Source: Sialis fuliginosa (taxonomy: Eukaryota; Arthropoda; Insecta; Megaloptera; Sialidae). Taken from it: DNA of 64,000 nt. The notes under the pieces were generated by a model. The model searched no databases. It saw only the letters and a program-made list of their open reading frames with translations, and had not been told where the DNA came from. Below, in pieces: positions 10,600 to 21,672 of the stretch. Every line of letters starts with the position of its first letter. Positions within the stretch are counted from its first letter, which is position 1. The translations under genes and the position numbers were made by a program. The DNA lies in the NCBI GenBank assembly GCA_961205875.1, contig OY540816.1, positions 17,680,701 through 17,744,700 on the forward strand, given 5' to 3'.

Positions 10600-10930
10600 A
10601 AAACGTTATCGAATAAACGCAGTCGCAGCGATTATTTCGCTCCGGTCTGTGGAAGCCTTAACTCTGTGAAGCCCTACCACGTTTATTTCTCAATTAAATT
10701 CTCAATCCGATTACAGCCAGATACATACAATACAATCAAACAGTAGCAGCGTGTTATTAGTATTGTACCACAAGTCAAGACTATGTTTGATTCATGATGA
10801 GACGTTACAGTTAGTTGAGATGAATAGATTGAGTTACACGTTACATGTACTGTTATACCAACAGCAGTGAATATTGCTGCGTACACTTGCCATATGTCGA
10901 GGTGTATAGACCCTCAAGTGCATCGGAATG
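10600..10930. other. GC-richer unassigned patch
   Basis: Base composition is closer to even than the flanks. A 67-codon frame on the minus strand (10683-10886) would encode a cysteine-rich, hydrophobic peptide without recognised similarity. No splice-like boundaries support it convincingly. It could be conserved non-coding sequence or an eroded repeat. Confidence 0.2.
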
Positions 10931-11139
10931 TGCGAATTTAATAAGAAATTTGTAGAAATATTACTGTCAGATATTTCGTGGATGTTTATGATAGTCATAG
11001 CAAAAGAGTTTGTTTAATTAATAGGTACTTAAATACGTGTACTGTTATCTTATGTAAAAATTTCCTGATTTCAAATTCCGTTAAGTTTTTTTTTTAATTT
11101 ACATACATGTATGAAATCAAAACCTTATTATTTTTAGGT

Positions 11140-11400
11140 TTCCGTAAAAAAGTTTCGCTCTGTCTATATAAATTGTATACCGATTAAGATGAAATTTGGT
11201 ATACAGACGTATTACGATTTTCAAAAAAAACATTTTTTGAACCCCTTTCTCATAGACTCAAATGTATATTCCAAATTTTGTTTTTACTTATCCCATTGAG
11301 TGGGATGTCTTTAGATAGGTCTCCTAAAATGCAACAAAAATGTTCTAGGAACTTTTAAAATCGTGGTACAATTTAATATACATAATTTTAGTTTTAATAT
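11140..11400 (+). repeat. Degenerate insect dispersed repeat
   Basis: TTTCGCTCTGTCTATATAAA, GATTAAGATGAAATTTGGTA and TATCCCATTGAGTGGGATG follow the arrangement of common insect repeats in which a GTCTGTC-type phrase is followed by 'accgattaagatgaaatttgg'. Highly worn; no ends. Confidence 0.35.
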
Positions 11401-11960
11401 TTTTTGATCGGAGCCCAAGCAATTGCCCTTTTGCCCATATGATAACGTGTAACTGTATCAGGTGACGAAACGTTGTTCAAGATAATAACCGTTACAATTA
11501 CAGAACCTAACAAACTAAAAATTATATATGTATAAGATAGATGGAAAAAATTAAAAGTAAATATTGACCAATTTTTGAGTGTTTGTAAAATTATTGTTTA
11601 AAAAATTAATGAATGTAGATTACCCTAAAAATTTATAATTATTAGTCAAAGATGTAAAGTAAATGGACTATTAAATAACCATGATTATTTGTACTTTACA
11701 GTATACCATAATAATATAATTCAATATAAATGAGTATAATTTTTGTAAAGAAGATAAATTTTGAAAGATATTCTGCCTAAATTAAATAGATACAGAACGC
11801 GTTTGAAAGCACAATCCAAAAGCTTTGAAACGGATTCTAACATATCAAATTCAGAAGATTAATTTGAAACATCATAAATATATATGTATGTATCTATTAT
11901 ACAAATATAACAATGCCGATATGAAACACCATGAATGAAAGATAAGAAAAAAATTGTCCG
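11401..11960. other. AT-rich stretch, nothing recognised
   Basis: No frames, repeats or element ends could be supported. Confidence 0.4.
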
Positions 11961-11966
11961 GAGGGT

Positions 11967-12064
11967 ATAAAAGCGAACACCATAATGACATCAGTTTAGT
12001 TTGTTTTTATAGCCAAATTATTTTAGGTATAATAATAGCATGTTTGAAAACATTATATCAATAA
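11967..12064 (+). promoter_or_regulatory. Core-promoter-like TATA box and initiator, nearby AATAAA
   Basis: GGGTATAAAAGCG (TATAAAAG at about 11967) is followed 25 bases later by ATCAGTTTAG, matching the arthropod initiator TCAGTY. AATAAA follows within about 95 bases (12059-12064). No open frame follows. It may be a chance arrangement, a promoter of a short non-coding transcript or part of an old mobile element. Confidence 0.25.
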
Positions 12065-12122
12065 AGCCGTTTAACACGGTCTCTTAAAAACCTGGCTTTA
12101 CTATACATATATGGGCTTTGTT

Positions 12123-12202
12123 ATGCCGTGTTTAGACCAAAAAAAACAGGGTTGGTTGCACTTTTGTTAAAAAGAAACGATGTTGCTGTTTAAATACGGC
12201 AT
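12123..12202. repeat. Short inverted repeat
   Basis: ATGCCGTGTTTAGAC (12123-12137) and GTTTAAATACGGCAT (12188-12202) are inverses with two mismatches, about 50 bp apart. A third related string, GCCGTTTAACACGG, lies at 12066. Possibly a tiny MITE or hairpin. Confidence 0.4.
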
Positions 12203-12589
12203 TATATAGACATAATAATTTTTTATGCCATCTGTATGTATGTTAAAAAATCATCATATAATAATTTATATTTTGTATATAAAAAGTTTTACGTTTAGAA
12301 GGAAAATTTTTATTATTTATCTAAGGGTTATTCACTTCATATTTTAAATTTGCATATACAAAGTACTGTCCATGTTTCATTGTTTCGTTTTGCATTTCTG
12401 AATAATGATTTTAGTATGTGTAGTTAATTAATTCGAAACAGCTGCAAAATCTTACATACTTTCATACCCTCTTCTATTTTTTTAGCATCAACACATTGTG
12501 AATAATATTTCATATTATAGGTACACATAATTATAATAACCCAATGTCTATGTATTCGTAATGCTTTTTCAGGGGTGGAGAGAGAGGGG

Positions 12590-12680
12590 GCAATAAGCTA
12601 TAGCAGTAGGATGAGAGATTGCCCTAGGACGATCAAGGCAGGATACACTCACGAGGTCAAGGACTCTAATTTGTATTACA
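12590..12680 (+). repeat. Dispersed GC-richer module, copy 2 (with 7565-7680)
   Basis: Roughly two thirds identical to the module at 7565-7680, sharing GCCCTAGGA, ATCA-GGCAG and TCACGAGGTCA in order and spacing. Stops interrupt the frame open in copy 1, arguing that the shared sequence is a repeat and not a host exon. Confidence 0.45.
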
Positions 12681-12700
12681 GATTCATATACTCCATCTTA

Positions 12701-14050
12701 TGTGAACAATTTTCCCCGTATGATTATTTTCTGGAGTTTTAAGGGCTAGTTAAAAAGTTGAAAGTATGATGTTATCCGATACGTTTTTTTTTTAATTAGG
12801 CACGTATTTTAGCCTTTTTTTATTCTTTGATTTTTATAGAAAATATCAAAGGGTTTTTACATATAATTAACACCCTGTACATTGTGGTATTTTTATCCAG
12901 TACGATAATATTCGTTGAAACTATGAAGGTTATGTTAATGATAAATTTTGGTTTATTATTAATCTAAATAAGTACGAAAATCAACATTTCTTAAATGATT
13001 TTTTAATTTTTGAGACATCTTAAATAAAATAAAATAAATAATAAGGCCACTTAACTAAATTAAACATTTTCAGATAATTATGTATTTATTTTGCATGGGA
13101 ACTATGTTTAAATCAACATTTGCGTAATGTTTGCTTAATTACAGCTAATAAATAAACAATTAATAATTTTATTTTAATATTTATTTTTTATCCAAAACGT
13201 ACCGATGCTGCATCCATAGCAGCTGCTAAACTCTCACCAGACCACGTTATTTCTTCGTTGTAGATGATTTTTTTATAGAACTATTAGTAAATAAAAGGTA
13301 GGTCTTATTATCCGTAAGGTACAACGGTAAATCTTATTTTCTTTTATAAAGCAGAACTTAAAAAACAATAGAAATCAACTTGCACCATAAACTTTAAGGA
13401 TCGAACTATTAACTGAACAAATAAAATACATTTAAAAAATTTAACTTATGATTATTTGTTGGTTATTTTTATAAAATTGAACATTTGTCACCATCTCTCG
13501 CAACAAAATAGGATATACCGAAAAGTTAGCTTGGCGAGAGACTAGTCGGTGTGTAGTTAGCTTTGTATAAGTATCTTATATGTGTACATAAAAACCCAGA
13601 CTGATCCAACTATTGTAAATGTGATTTTTTTACATGGGCCTTATTATTTGTCCGTATGAAACTACCTTTCTAACGCACGTACATACTGTTACAGCACACA
13701 CACAAGCCCAAGCTAGCCACTGGTACACTGTACAATAGTTTTTGTGGTATCCGTTTGATCCGGCCCGCCTCGTGTATTTGATATTGTGTTTGTTTAACGA
13801 TGATATATATCTGATTCGTGCATTCTGTTTTTTGTTACATACAGGTGCATTGGCAGTAGGTAGTTATTGGATAATATTTGATTATTGCTTATTGAATTTT
13901 ATCGAATGTGGTCATAGACAATGACAGTATAATTTGTTACTGTTGTTCTTTTACAAGGGTAGCATTTTAATTAACTCATTTGTACGTGAAATAATTTATC
14001 ACATTTATAAAATTTACTTAACTAAATTAAATATTATGATTTTTAGTATT
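12701..14050. other. AT-rich stretch, nothing firmly recognised
   Basis: A 60-codon plus-strand frame at 13742-13924 has hydrophobic content (YWIIFDYCLLNFIECG) but no recognised domain. GC-richer spots occur at 13500-13560 and 13680-13780. No element ends were found. Confidence 0.35.
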
Positions 14051-14108
14051 GGTAAATAAGACAGCACTGCCGCGTCGACGCTTTGAACTTGAAAATCCAA
14101 AACATGTA

Positions 14109-14176
14109 AATGAATGAGCTTGGCACTTTAGCAAACGTTACGTTTCGACGGTGGTTAAAGTGCAAGCTCATTTATT
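14109..14176. repeat. Hairpin element with 22-bp arms
   Basis: AATGAATGAGCTTGGCACTT (14109-) and AAGTGCAAGCTCATTTATT (ending 14176) are near-exact inverses separated by about 25 bp containing ACGTTTCGACGG. The GCTTGGCACTTTA motif resembles the outer arm of the palindrome at 57813-58003 (GCCTTGGCACTTTAC), suggesting related MITE termini. Confidence 0.55.
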
Positions 14177-14277
14177 TAAGTGAGGATACTACAGCGCTGT
14201 GTAATTTGCCAATTTTTTTTTAAATTATGATTATGATATACCTTGGCAAATATTTTTATTGTTATCGAAACCTAATC

Positions 14278-14360
14278 AAATATCAACACATATTTCTAAT
14301 TCAGTACATTTAATTAAAAATTTGCCATTACCGGGGTCCTTGCCAAGACTGGTGCCACTA
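14278..14360 (+). repeat. F5 dispersed repeat, partial copy
   Basis: ATTTCTAATTCAGTACATTT, AATTAAAAATTTGCCATTAC and CCAAGACTGGTGCC align with the F5 copies at 50681-50858 (same strand) and 33448-33625 (inverted). Only the 3' half is present here. No poly-A tail or inverted termini identify the class. Confidence 0.65.
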
Positions 14361-14372
14361 CCTTAGTAGTGA

Positions 14373-15120
14373 CGTTAAAATATAAATAATAGCTACTTAA
14401 TTGAGATACAAATATTTGTAATAAACCTGAACATTTTATTGATAAAAAGAAAAATATTTAATGCAACCACAATTTTTTAATCAAATAGAATTTATTTTGA
14501 AATATTATATATTTTTATATTTTCATAAAGCTGCAAAAAAGGTAGGTACACAATTTAATATGATGCAAATAAACAGAAAATTAATATAAAACCCGATACC
14601 GTAAACATGTTTGCGCGCTAAAGGACGATATTTCGAGTGAATAGAGTTTAGCAAAACGTTTTTATAAGATTTTCTCGGATGCGCATTTCAATTTAAAATT
14701 TCATTCAAAAAGATAAAGATGCGCGACTTAAAAGAACATACTTTTTTTTGTTTAATGAATAATTTTCCGTAACATTACACATACAATAAAAATAATAATG
14801 TATTGCTTTGAGCATTTTTATGCAAACTAAAAATATATAGTAGGTATATACAGAAAAAATGTTTAATAAAATAAACAAACTCAGATGTTTTTTTTTTAGA
14901 ATAATAAATTAAAATACAAAAAGAAAATAGATACAAATAACTGATAAGCGTACCGAATAAACAAATGAATTTTTTAAACTTTTTCAAAATGAATATTGTA
15001 GGGTATTTTATAGCGAAACAACTTTTATTTGAAACTTTTTTTATATAATATTTATTTAGACCGCTATTTAGCAAAAATCAGAAAATCTGAAGAATTTTGA
15101 AATTGAACCATTTTTTTTAA
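14373..15120. other. AT-rich stretch, nothing recognised
   Basis: The 99-codon minus frame at 14775-15074 is made almost wholly of AT-rich codons (F, I, L, K, Y) and is judged chance. Confidence 0.4.
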
Positions 15121-15197
15121 TTTATCGGGTGTTTTTCAAGGGGCCGGAAAAAAACTTCAAATTATTGAGAGATTCAAATTATCGAGAGTCGACTGTA
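15121..15197 (-). mobile_element. pogo/Tigger-like terminus (single end)
   Basis: On the minus strand, from 15197, the sequence begins TACAGTCGACTCTCGATAAT and continues with a repeat of the motif (CTCTCAATAATTTGAA). TA plus CAGT-type ends with CTCGATAA motifs are typical of pogo/Tigger DNA transposons of the Tc1/mariner superfamily. No matching opposite end was found upstream, so this is a truncated relic. Confidence 0.5.
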
Positions 15198-15495
15198 TAT
15201 ATCTACGACAACTTTTCAGAATATAAAATAAGTTATTTTAAGTTTATAATCAAGTAATAGATTATATTTTTAACTTCAGTTTTTCATTCAAGATACGAGT
15301 ACAGCTAACATCCAAGCCATAATAGGCATTTGCGTGAGGTAATAGCGTAGAAAGGAAGTCATACTTAATCACCGATATCTTACGACGGAATCGCTTATAA
15401 ATTAACCCAAGATAATTTTTTATACGACTAATAAAAAGAGGTGCTGAGAGTTTAGCACGAGTTCTGCTGGTAGAATATTGTATAATAATACATAT
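15198..15495. other. AT-rich stretch with a repeat-like 3' part
   Basis: GAGAGTTTAGCACGAGTTCTG (15444-) looks repeat-derived, but no second copy occurs in the window. Nothing else is recognised. Confidence 0.25.
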
Positions 15496-15596
15496 ACAGG
15501 GTGATTCACAACTAGTGTAAAAAAATTATCAGTACATTTAGGATCTTATTTTAAGCAAAAAACTTCATATGAAAATGTGTCCGGAAATTCTTTGCG
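15496..15596 (+). repeat. Element end of 'ACAGGGTGATTC' type
   Basis: ACAGGGTGATTCACAACTAG followed by CATATGAAAATGTGTCCGGAA matches a phrase common at the edges of dispersed insect repeats. No opposite end was identified. Confidence 0.3.
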
Positions 15597-16549
15597 AGGG
15601 AACTACAGCCTTCCAAAAAATTTACCCATTATTAGTGTTTATTTAATAACTAAAGAACCCATAGTTATTAAATTTGATAACCGGTTTATAATTAATAAGT
15701 GTTATCGATTTCTAGTATCAAACAATAATGATTTAGACCAGGGGTGTATGGAGCTAGTGGGCCCACCAATTTTTATCAAGTATTTCAAATATTATTATCT
15801 AATTCATTTATTGTATTTAAAGAAAAATAATTGAAACATTATCAAAATATAGTAATTTTATCTAATCGTTTATTATTAATGCTTTTACTATTTATTTCTA
15901 CTAAATAATAATTCTTTAGATGTTAAAATATAATTTTTATTTCATCTCCACATATGTTCCTTCGTTTAAACAGCATATGTTACAATATTTAAAAAATGTC
16001 TTAAAATAAAATAAAAAGGTTTAAATGAAATCAAATTCACTCTCCATTTAAAATTGATTTATTTATATATTAATATTTTAAACATACGTTTCTTTTTCTG
16101 CTACGAACCATATTTAACTGTAATTTAAAATTAACACAAAACATTTTTCATTACGTGTTAAAAACTATTTAATTTTGTATTTTATTGTACTTCATGTCTA
16201 TAAATTCACGCAAAAAAACTGATATAAATATTAATAAAATTCTCTTATAGTACTAGTGTAAAAAATAAATATATATATGAATTTATAATGTATACATATA
16301 TGAAGTACCTATTACTTAATTATATCCATTTGAATTTTTTTAATAACTGTAAATGTACAAATTCGATGTGATTATAAATTTAAATCATATGACACCGCAT
16401 ATTCGGATAATGAATTCTACTTGTGATTATTGTTAAATATTATTTTATGCAACTGTAAAGCCTGTATGAATATTAAAATTAGTTATTATAAATATTCACG
16501 TAGTCAACTATATTGATTATAATGTTTAAATAACGATAGAAAACTACCT
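15597..16549. other. AT-rich stretch, nothing recognised
   Basis: An 85-codon plus frame at 15577-15834 shows no recognisable domain. The remainder is very AT-rich. Confidence 0.35.
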
Positions 16550-16658
16550 ATGTGTATTTTCCACATAGGTATAGTAAAAATAATAAATATGAAAATTCCA
16601 CTCGGTTATTTTCTATTGTTTACTTTACAAAAAAGCCAATTTTCCACATTGTTTACAG

Positions 16659-16759
16659 TCAATGAGATCAGCTATAAGATTTTCACGACTCTGCTCTTGA
16701 GAGTACAGACATTTAATATTGCTGAAGACATGGGCACAAACTACGTTGCAACAGTTGGG
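16659..16759 (+). CDS. Candidate internal exon inside the longest open frame of the window
   Basis: The longest open frame here runs 16550-16999 (149 codons). Inside it, 16659-16759 is less AT-rich, is preceded by an acceptor-like TCCACATTGTTTACAG and followed by a donor-like GGG|GTAATT. Translated, this part reads NEISYKIFTTLLLRVQTF then NIAEDMGTNYVATVG, more protein-like than the low-complexity flanks. By a simple independent-base estimate a 149-codon frame is unexpected, though not excluded, in 64 kb of this composition. No family is recognised and no neighbouring exon was found, so it may be noise. Confidence 0.25.
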
Positions 16760-18339
16760 GTAATTTTCCTACGTTTCATCTTTTTTTTATTAATTTTATA
16801 TCATACTCGGGTATTACTCGGGGATATTAATTCGGTTAAACATAAAGTCCACCCAACATGCCCACAACACACGATTCACTGCGAATTGTTTTTTTCCGAA
16901 TTTTTTATATTTTTCTTTCGGCTACACAAATTAACTTTTACAACTGTAGTTTTCATTTTTGGAATTGCAGAAACAAGTTACAACTACACACTAAAATAAC
17001 TCATGAAAAACGGATTTGTGAAAATTCTGATCTTGCCTCCACTGCAATTTCTCAAAGTCGGCTCCCATGGGGGAAGAAATAGAGAGAAACAGATAAATAT
17101 AGAAGATGTTCTTCAAAAAAATCCTTAAAGATGAAAATGTGATTGTGATGAAACCAATGACATCTAAAATTGGTTATTTTAGTTACTTTTAGATGATTTA
17201 TAAATTGGAAATAAGTTTTTATCGCAACTTCTTACATTTTTACAATTAAGGAGGTTGTTCTATGAACCAAATTTTGAAAATTGTCATTTTAGTATGGGAA
17301 AAGTTGATGCTTTATATAGAAAAAATATAAATAAGAGTTATAAGTTTGGCAACGTTGTATACGTGTAAACCTACACTATCAGTGTAGTGGCGTAGAGCTG
17401 TTAGGAGTTGAGCGCGAAATTTGAAAAGAATAAATAGTAAATTAAAATCAAAAAATATTTTAATCATAAAATCATCAATATTTAGAAAAAAATCTGAAAT
17501 CCAACTCATCTATGAACACTTGTAGATACAAAAAGTATTCTCTTTCTATCATATTTCCTCAAATTTTAATTAGAAACACAAACAGTTAGATCTATGATAT
17601 ACCTAAAAACTACCGTAAAAATTTAAAATTTCACAGAGAATAAAAGTAGAATCCCATCAAAAAACTGCCATTAAAGTAATTGAACTTTCGGTTACCACCA
17701 GAAGATGTTCATACAGTTATGCTTTGCATATTTACGACATGGAATTGCTGTAAGTACATTGAACATGTTTGAGCATCGCTTACAGTAAGAGTAATTTTAC
17801 TTTGCAAGGTCAATAAAGAGGAAATGAAACAACTCCAATCTAACAACTGACGCCATATGGGCACAAAATACCACGATGAAAAGGAATTATTAATATGAAT
17901 ATATGCAAAGTATTATTCTATTAATTCTTAGTAAGTTGCATATATAAATGTTTGTTGTATGCAGGTGGATGTCGGAATATTACCAAATCGGTTTAAGTAG
18001 GTACTTCCATTTTAATCGTCACAGGTTAATATTTAAAAAAAAACAAGATAGAGAAAAATGTTTCGAACAAAATTTTGATGGGTTGAAAGGAGAAACATGT
18101 ATAGATGGTTCTTTCAAAATTATTTTTGATGGAGTCTGGAGGTCATATTCGTTTTTTAAATGGGTGCCTCTATTTTTAATTGCATAATCGTATTCTCTGT
18201 TGAAAAAAAATTTTCGCCGATTATGTACAAGACATTTCATTTTTACTCGGCAATCAACAACTTTAAAGAAAATTACAAAATAAAAAAATGTTTGTTTTGA
18301 TCTAATAAAACTCGAAAAATATTTTTAACCTTTACTATT
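16760..18339. other. AT-rich stretch, nothing firmly recognised
   Basis: Short frames at 16858-17082, 17948-18187 (+), 17312-17509 and 18019-18240 (-) lack recognisable domains or splice context. GTGTAGTGGCGTAGAGCTG near 17383 is slightly GC-richer but isolated. Confidence 0.35.
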
Positions 18340-18363
18340 AACCTAACCTAACCTAACCTAACC
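18340..18363. repeat. Interstitial telomere-like (TTAGG)n array
   Basis: About five tandem CCTAA units (TTAGG on the other strand), the canonical telomere motif of most insects. The array is bracketed by direct copies of ACCTTTACTATTAA at about 18329 and 18361, hinting that it was inserted or expanded within a short duplicated sequence. Confidence 0.75.
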
Positions 18364-19415
18364 TTTACTATTAAAATTGAAGCAAAAAAATTGTATACCA
18401 AATAATTTTCGAAAATTTACTAAATCAAAATAAACTATTTTGTAACTTTTCTCTAATATGTTTGTTTAGAAATAAAAAATTCTTGAAAGTTCAAAAGTCT
18501 ACGTAAATGGAAAACTGAAATCGATGAAAAACGAAAAATATTTCTGTTTTTACGGAAAATACTTATAATAAAATAACCTCCAATCCTTCACCAATAAAAA
18601 AATTGATAGCGTCATCAAATTTCAAAGTTCTAAGATTTTTAAATAGATTGATCAAAATGACACCATTACTTCTACAAGCAACTAGGTATTATAGTAATTA
18701 AAAGAAACCTATGACATAGAATATATAAACTACTTCAAATAGTTATTATTAATAAATTACAGTTTTACCATTCATTCTTTAACGCAATCCGTAATATATG
18801 TTATTATTTAAATACTGTATTTGATAAGTTGTTATTAACGGTTTCAGTTTATCAAAGTAGACCATGAAAAGCACCGAAAATGTACTGTTCATGCTCAGTG
18901 CCACCTAGCGGCAGACGCGTTAAAATCTTCAATAACTGTCATCTTATTTGAAATCACAACGCGTGAAATACATTTGTTTCAGGTGCGTATTCAGAAAGGT
19001 CCTTCACCCTTTACAAATATTAGCATTTATTTATAATAATACAATTAGTAGAGCGTTATAACAGTTTGGGGGCTGTAAGCAGAATACAAGTTTGGGCCCC
19101 ATTTCAAGTTTTTTTTGTTTTATAAAAATTATGACCATTAAACAGCCATCTCTTCACCCATTCCCCTTTGGTTCGTGACCCCTCTTTTACCTCGTAGCCC
19201 TAAAATGTTAGTGTAAATAAAAGTGACATTGCTATTTTTTTACGTTTTAAGACTCTCAGAATCCGAAAAACAGTGTTTTTTTAACCATGAAATTAAATTT
19301 ATTTCATGTGTTGATCCTGTAAAAAAATTCCTGAATGTCATTTAGTAGGAATTCTACCGGAAGTATATTAGATACAAAAATGATTTAGCAAATATAATAA
19401 GTATCCTTACGCCAC
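18364..19415. other. AT-rich stretch with minor repeat fragments
   Basis: GTGCCACCTAGCGGCAGAC at 18899 resembles a phrase common in insect repeats. About 19050-19200 is GC-richer with GGGGGCTGTAAGCAG and CCCCATTTCAAG but has no ends or frames. Confidence 0.3.
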
Positions 19416-19695
19416 CAGGTATTATAAAGAAGCTCGCAAATTTGCTAGCTTGCAAGCACTCTCAAATGAGGTATCAAACTTATTTGACAGTTCTCTTGGA
19501 GTTTGTTGAAAACTTTGACAAGTTTTCCGCACGCTTTGTAGGTAAACACCAACGGTATTAATACTGTGTTACAATTAGTTGAAGTATCACTGCTCTAAAT
19601 TCCATAGGTAATCCATAGATACTAGTACAGAATTAATACCCCATTTGAGAGTGCTTGCAAACTAGCAAATTTTGCGATCTCCTTTACAATACCGG
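19416..19695. mobile_element. F3: MITE with 60-bp terminal inverted repeats
   Basis: Left arm from 19416 (CAGGTATTATAAAGAAGCTC) continues through GCTTGCAAGCACTCTCAAAT. The right arm (19632-19695) is the inverse, ending CCTTTACAATACCGG, with about 80-85% identity. The termini match the CCGGTATTATAAAGAA-type ends of F2 (31637, 54763, 63688), so F2 and F3 may share a transposase source. No target duplication is clear; the interior is non-coding. Confidence 0.75.
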
Positions 19696-20307
19696 ACATT
19701 ATATTAAAATTGAATCGACTTACACTATTTAAAAGAAATATGAGAGATAAGTTGTTGTAATGAGATATTCCTCATATATCTTATATAACTGGATGGATGT
19801 AGGTCTATTTGATATGTATTTACACCAGATAAGGTAAGTAATCTATGTGTTTATGGCACGCGATATATCAATGAGCTCACTACAAAACTAGCGCAGACTG
19901 CGTAGGAACCTGTTTGTGCTCGATGGTAAGTAAATATAGGTATGTAAAATGCAAAAATACATACTTGTGTCAGGATTTGAAAAATGTTAGCGCGTGATAC
20001 TTTACTTGCATCTTTTATATTTTCAACTCTTTCAGAAACATATTTGTAAAACGATAAAATATGTATTTATTTTATAGGTTAGTTCTAGAAGGCGAGATAA
20101 TTTCAATATCAATGAGTTACTGTATTATTTTTATTACATTTAATTATAATATCTTAGAAGAAATAATCGTTAAGACCAAGGATTCTAGAATGGATGTCGC
20201 AGAGTTAGTTATTTTCTTGTGGAGTCAGAATCGATATTAATATCTCGATTCCAAATTCTATTCAACTTGTGGCTTTTGGTCATTTAAGAAATCTAATGTC
20301 CGATATT
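19696..20307. other. AT-rich stretch with two strong splice-donor-like sites
   Basis: AAG|GTAAGTAATC (about 19834) and ATG|GTAAGTAAAT (about 19925) match the donor consensus well and flank a GC-richer segment (19855-19925). No open frame or acceptor supports an exon, so this is only noted. Confidence 0.2.
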
Positions 20308-20430
20308 GGTCACGTTCACGTCTGACCAAAAACAGTGAACAACTAGCTTTGATTGATTGATTCATGGAATTTCTGGTGGAATGTACCAGAAATTTAAAGA
20401 ATGTCATTTTTTTAAGCGTGTTCAACATGA
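20308..20430 (+). repeat. Single arm of the GGTCACGTTCACG palindrome family
   Basis: GGTCACGTTCACGTCTGACC at 20308 continues through CAGTGAACAACTAGCTTTGA, GGAATTTCTGGTGGAATGTA and AAGAATGTCATTTTTTTAAG to 20430, aligning with the left arm of the complete palindrome at 63316-63644. The second arm is absent. It is preceded by ATT, as is the complete copy. Confidence 0.75.
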
Positions 20431-20879
20431 AGTGAACATAAAAGTGTACTAAAATCAGAACCATACTGATGAACTTTTATTAAAGAGTTCAGAAACGAAT
20501 TTTTTTTGCTAATTTTATATCATTTTTGTCGATTTTTTTCAATGGAATTATTGAATTAAGAAAGTATTCAAAAATGACTCGTTAATTTATTTATTTTTTG
20601 TATTTTTAATTCGTATTTAATTTCTTAATATGTTGGTATGTGAGCTATCAGCTTTGGAACATTGCAAATGTTACGTGAATGTAATATGTAATGTAATGCT
20701 TTGATCCAATACATTCATTCAGTCTGTCTATTTCCTCTGGTTGCATAAACTGTAATAATGGCAAACTGATTGTGTTCTACCTAATCTCAATTTCTACCAT
20801 ACACCCTCTGGAATTAGACTAAACTATGAATTAGCATATATATACAAATGTCAGTCAAACATATAAAGTAAGACCCCTT
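20431..20879. other. AT-rich stretch, nothing recognised
   Basis: Only a short ATGTAAT-type run near 20680. No frames or repeats. Confidence 0.35.
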
Positions 20880-21115
20880 AATAAAATATTGAAAAAGGCC
20901 TATTATTAGAATGAAGAGCCTATACACACGACGTTTTTTATACAAGCAGACAACGCGCGTTTAACGAACCTTGCTTAGGCGCTAATAGGAACAACAATTT
21001 CAAGCTTCCAAAAAAATTTTGTTTTCGAAAAAAAGTTTTTTGAAAATAGAAAAAAAAATGATTTCGGCAACTACAAATTTCTGCTTACCCGGCTTTATCC
21101 TATCAAATAATACCT
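20880..21115 (+). repeat. F4 element, right half only
   Basis: TTCTGCTTACCCGGCTTTAT near 21082 matches the right end of the complete F4 at 40372-40890 (TGCTTACCCGGCTATAGCC). Upstream TTTTCGAAAAAAAGTTTTTT parallels the same position in F4. The left end is missing. Confidence 0.5.
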
Positions 21116-21467
21116 AATAATATTTTTAAAAGTACATAGCAATATATTTTATGCAAATGAATAAAGGTATTTCATAAATAAAAATGCAAATGAAACATTG
21201 TAATTACAGCCTCATAAGACGAAACATCTCACAGCTATCTCTGTTGTAATAATTTTATAAATTTTTCGACGTTGATGGATAGAACCCTTCTGCATATTTT
21301 ACAATTATGTTTATATCAACTGGAATATGTATTAATGCTAATGTTATTCTCGGTATTATAAAGAAAATATTATCCAGCTAAAGCGAATTCCAGTCTCATG
21401 AGGAAGTAAAGAGCTTATGTTGTCTATGGATTGCGCACTAATTGAAAATACTTTGTAAAATACAAAG
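21116..21467. other. AT-rich stretch with a possible F2/F3-like end
   Basis: CTCGGTATTATAAAGAAAAT at 21348 followed by CCAGCTAAAGCGAATTCC resembles the termini of F2/F3, but no second end was found. Confidence 0.3.
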
Positions 21468-21670
21468 TATATAAAGATTAGTAAATACACAGGTTGCCTC
21501 AGTAGCTTTTAACTAATCAGGTTGGGCACCTCAGATGACGTATTTTCCCCTTCTCGCGCCGAGTTACAAGGCTATATATGTTATGATTGGGCACATCATT
21601 CCCCCTCTCCACATTTGGGCACCACAGATGACGTATGTGCCTCTCTCGCGTCGAGCTACTGAGGCTACCT
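21468..21670. mobile_element. E family element 1
   Basis: AGGTTGCCTCAGTAGCT (21491-21507) and its inverse (21654-21670) form 17-bp terminal repeats with one mismatch. Inside, a roughly 45-bp segment beginning TTGGGCACCTCAGATGACG is directly repeated (about 21532 and 21616), each copy with a CTCGCGYCGAG motif. It abuts element 2. Non-coding. Confidence 0.6.
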
Positions 21671-21672
21671 TG

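Noticed and set aside
11967-12064. TATA box plus AATAAA read as part of an LTR
   Set aside because: No terminal repeats, second copy, primer-binding site or coding region nearby, so no LTR-type element is claimed.
14775-15074. 99-codon hydrophobic minus frame, possible membrane protein
   Set aside because: Composition (F, I, L, Y, K) is what random AT-rich DNA gives; no start context or homology.
19834-19930. Exon ending at strong GTAAGT donors
   Set aside because: No acceptor or open frame accompanies the donor-like sites.
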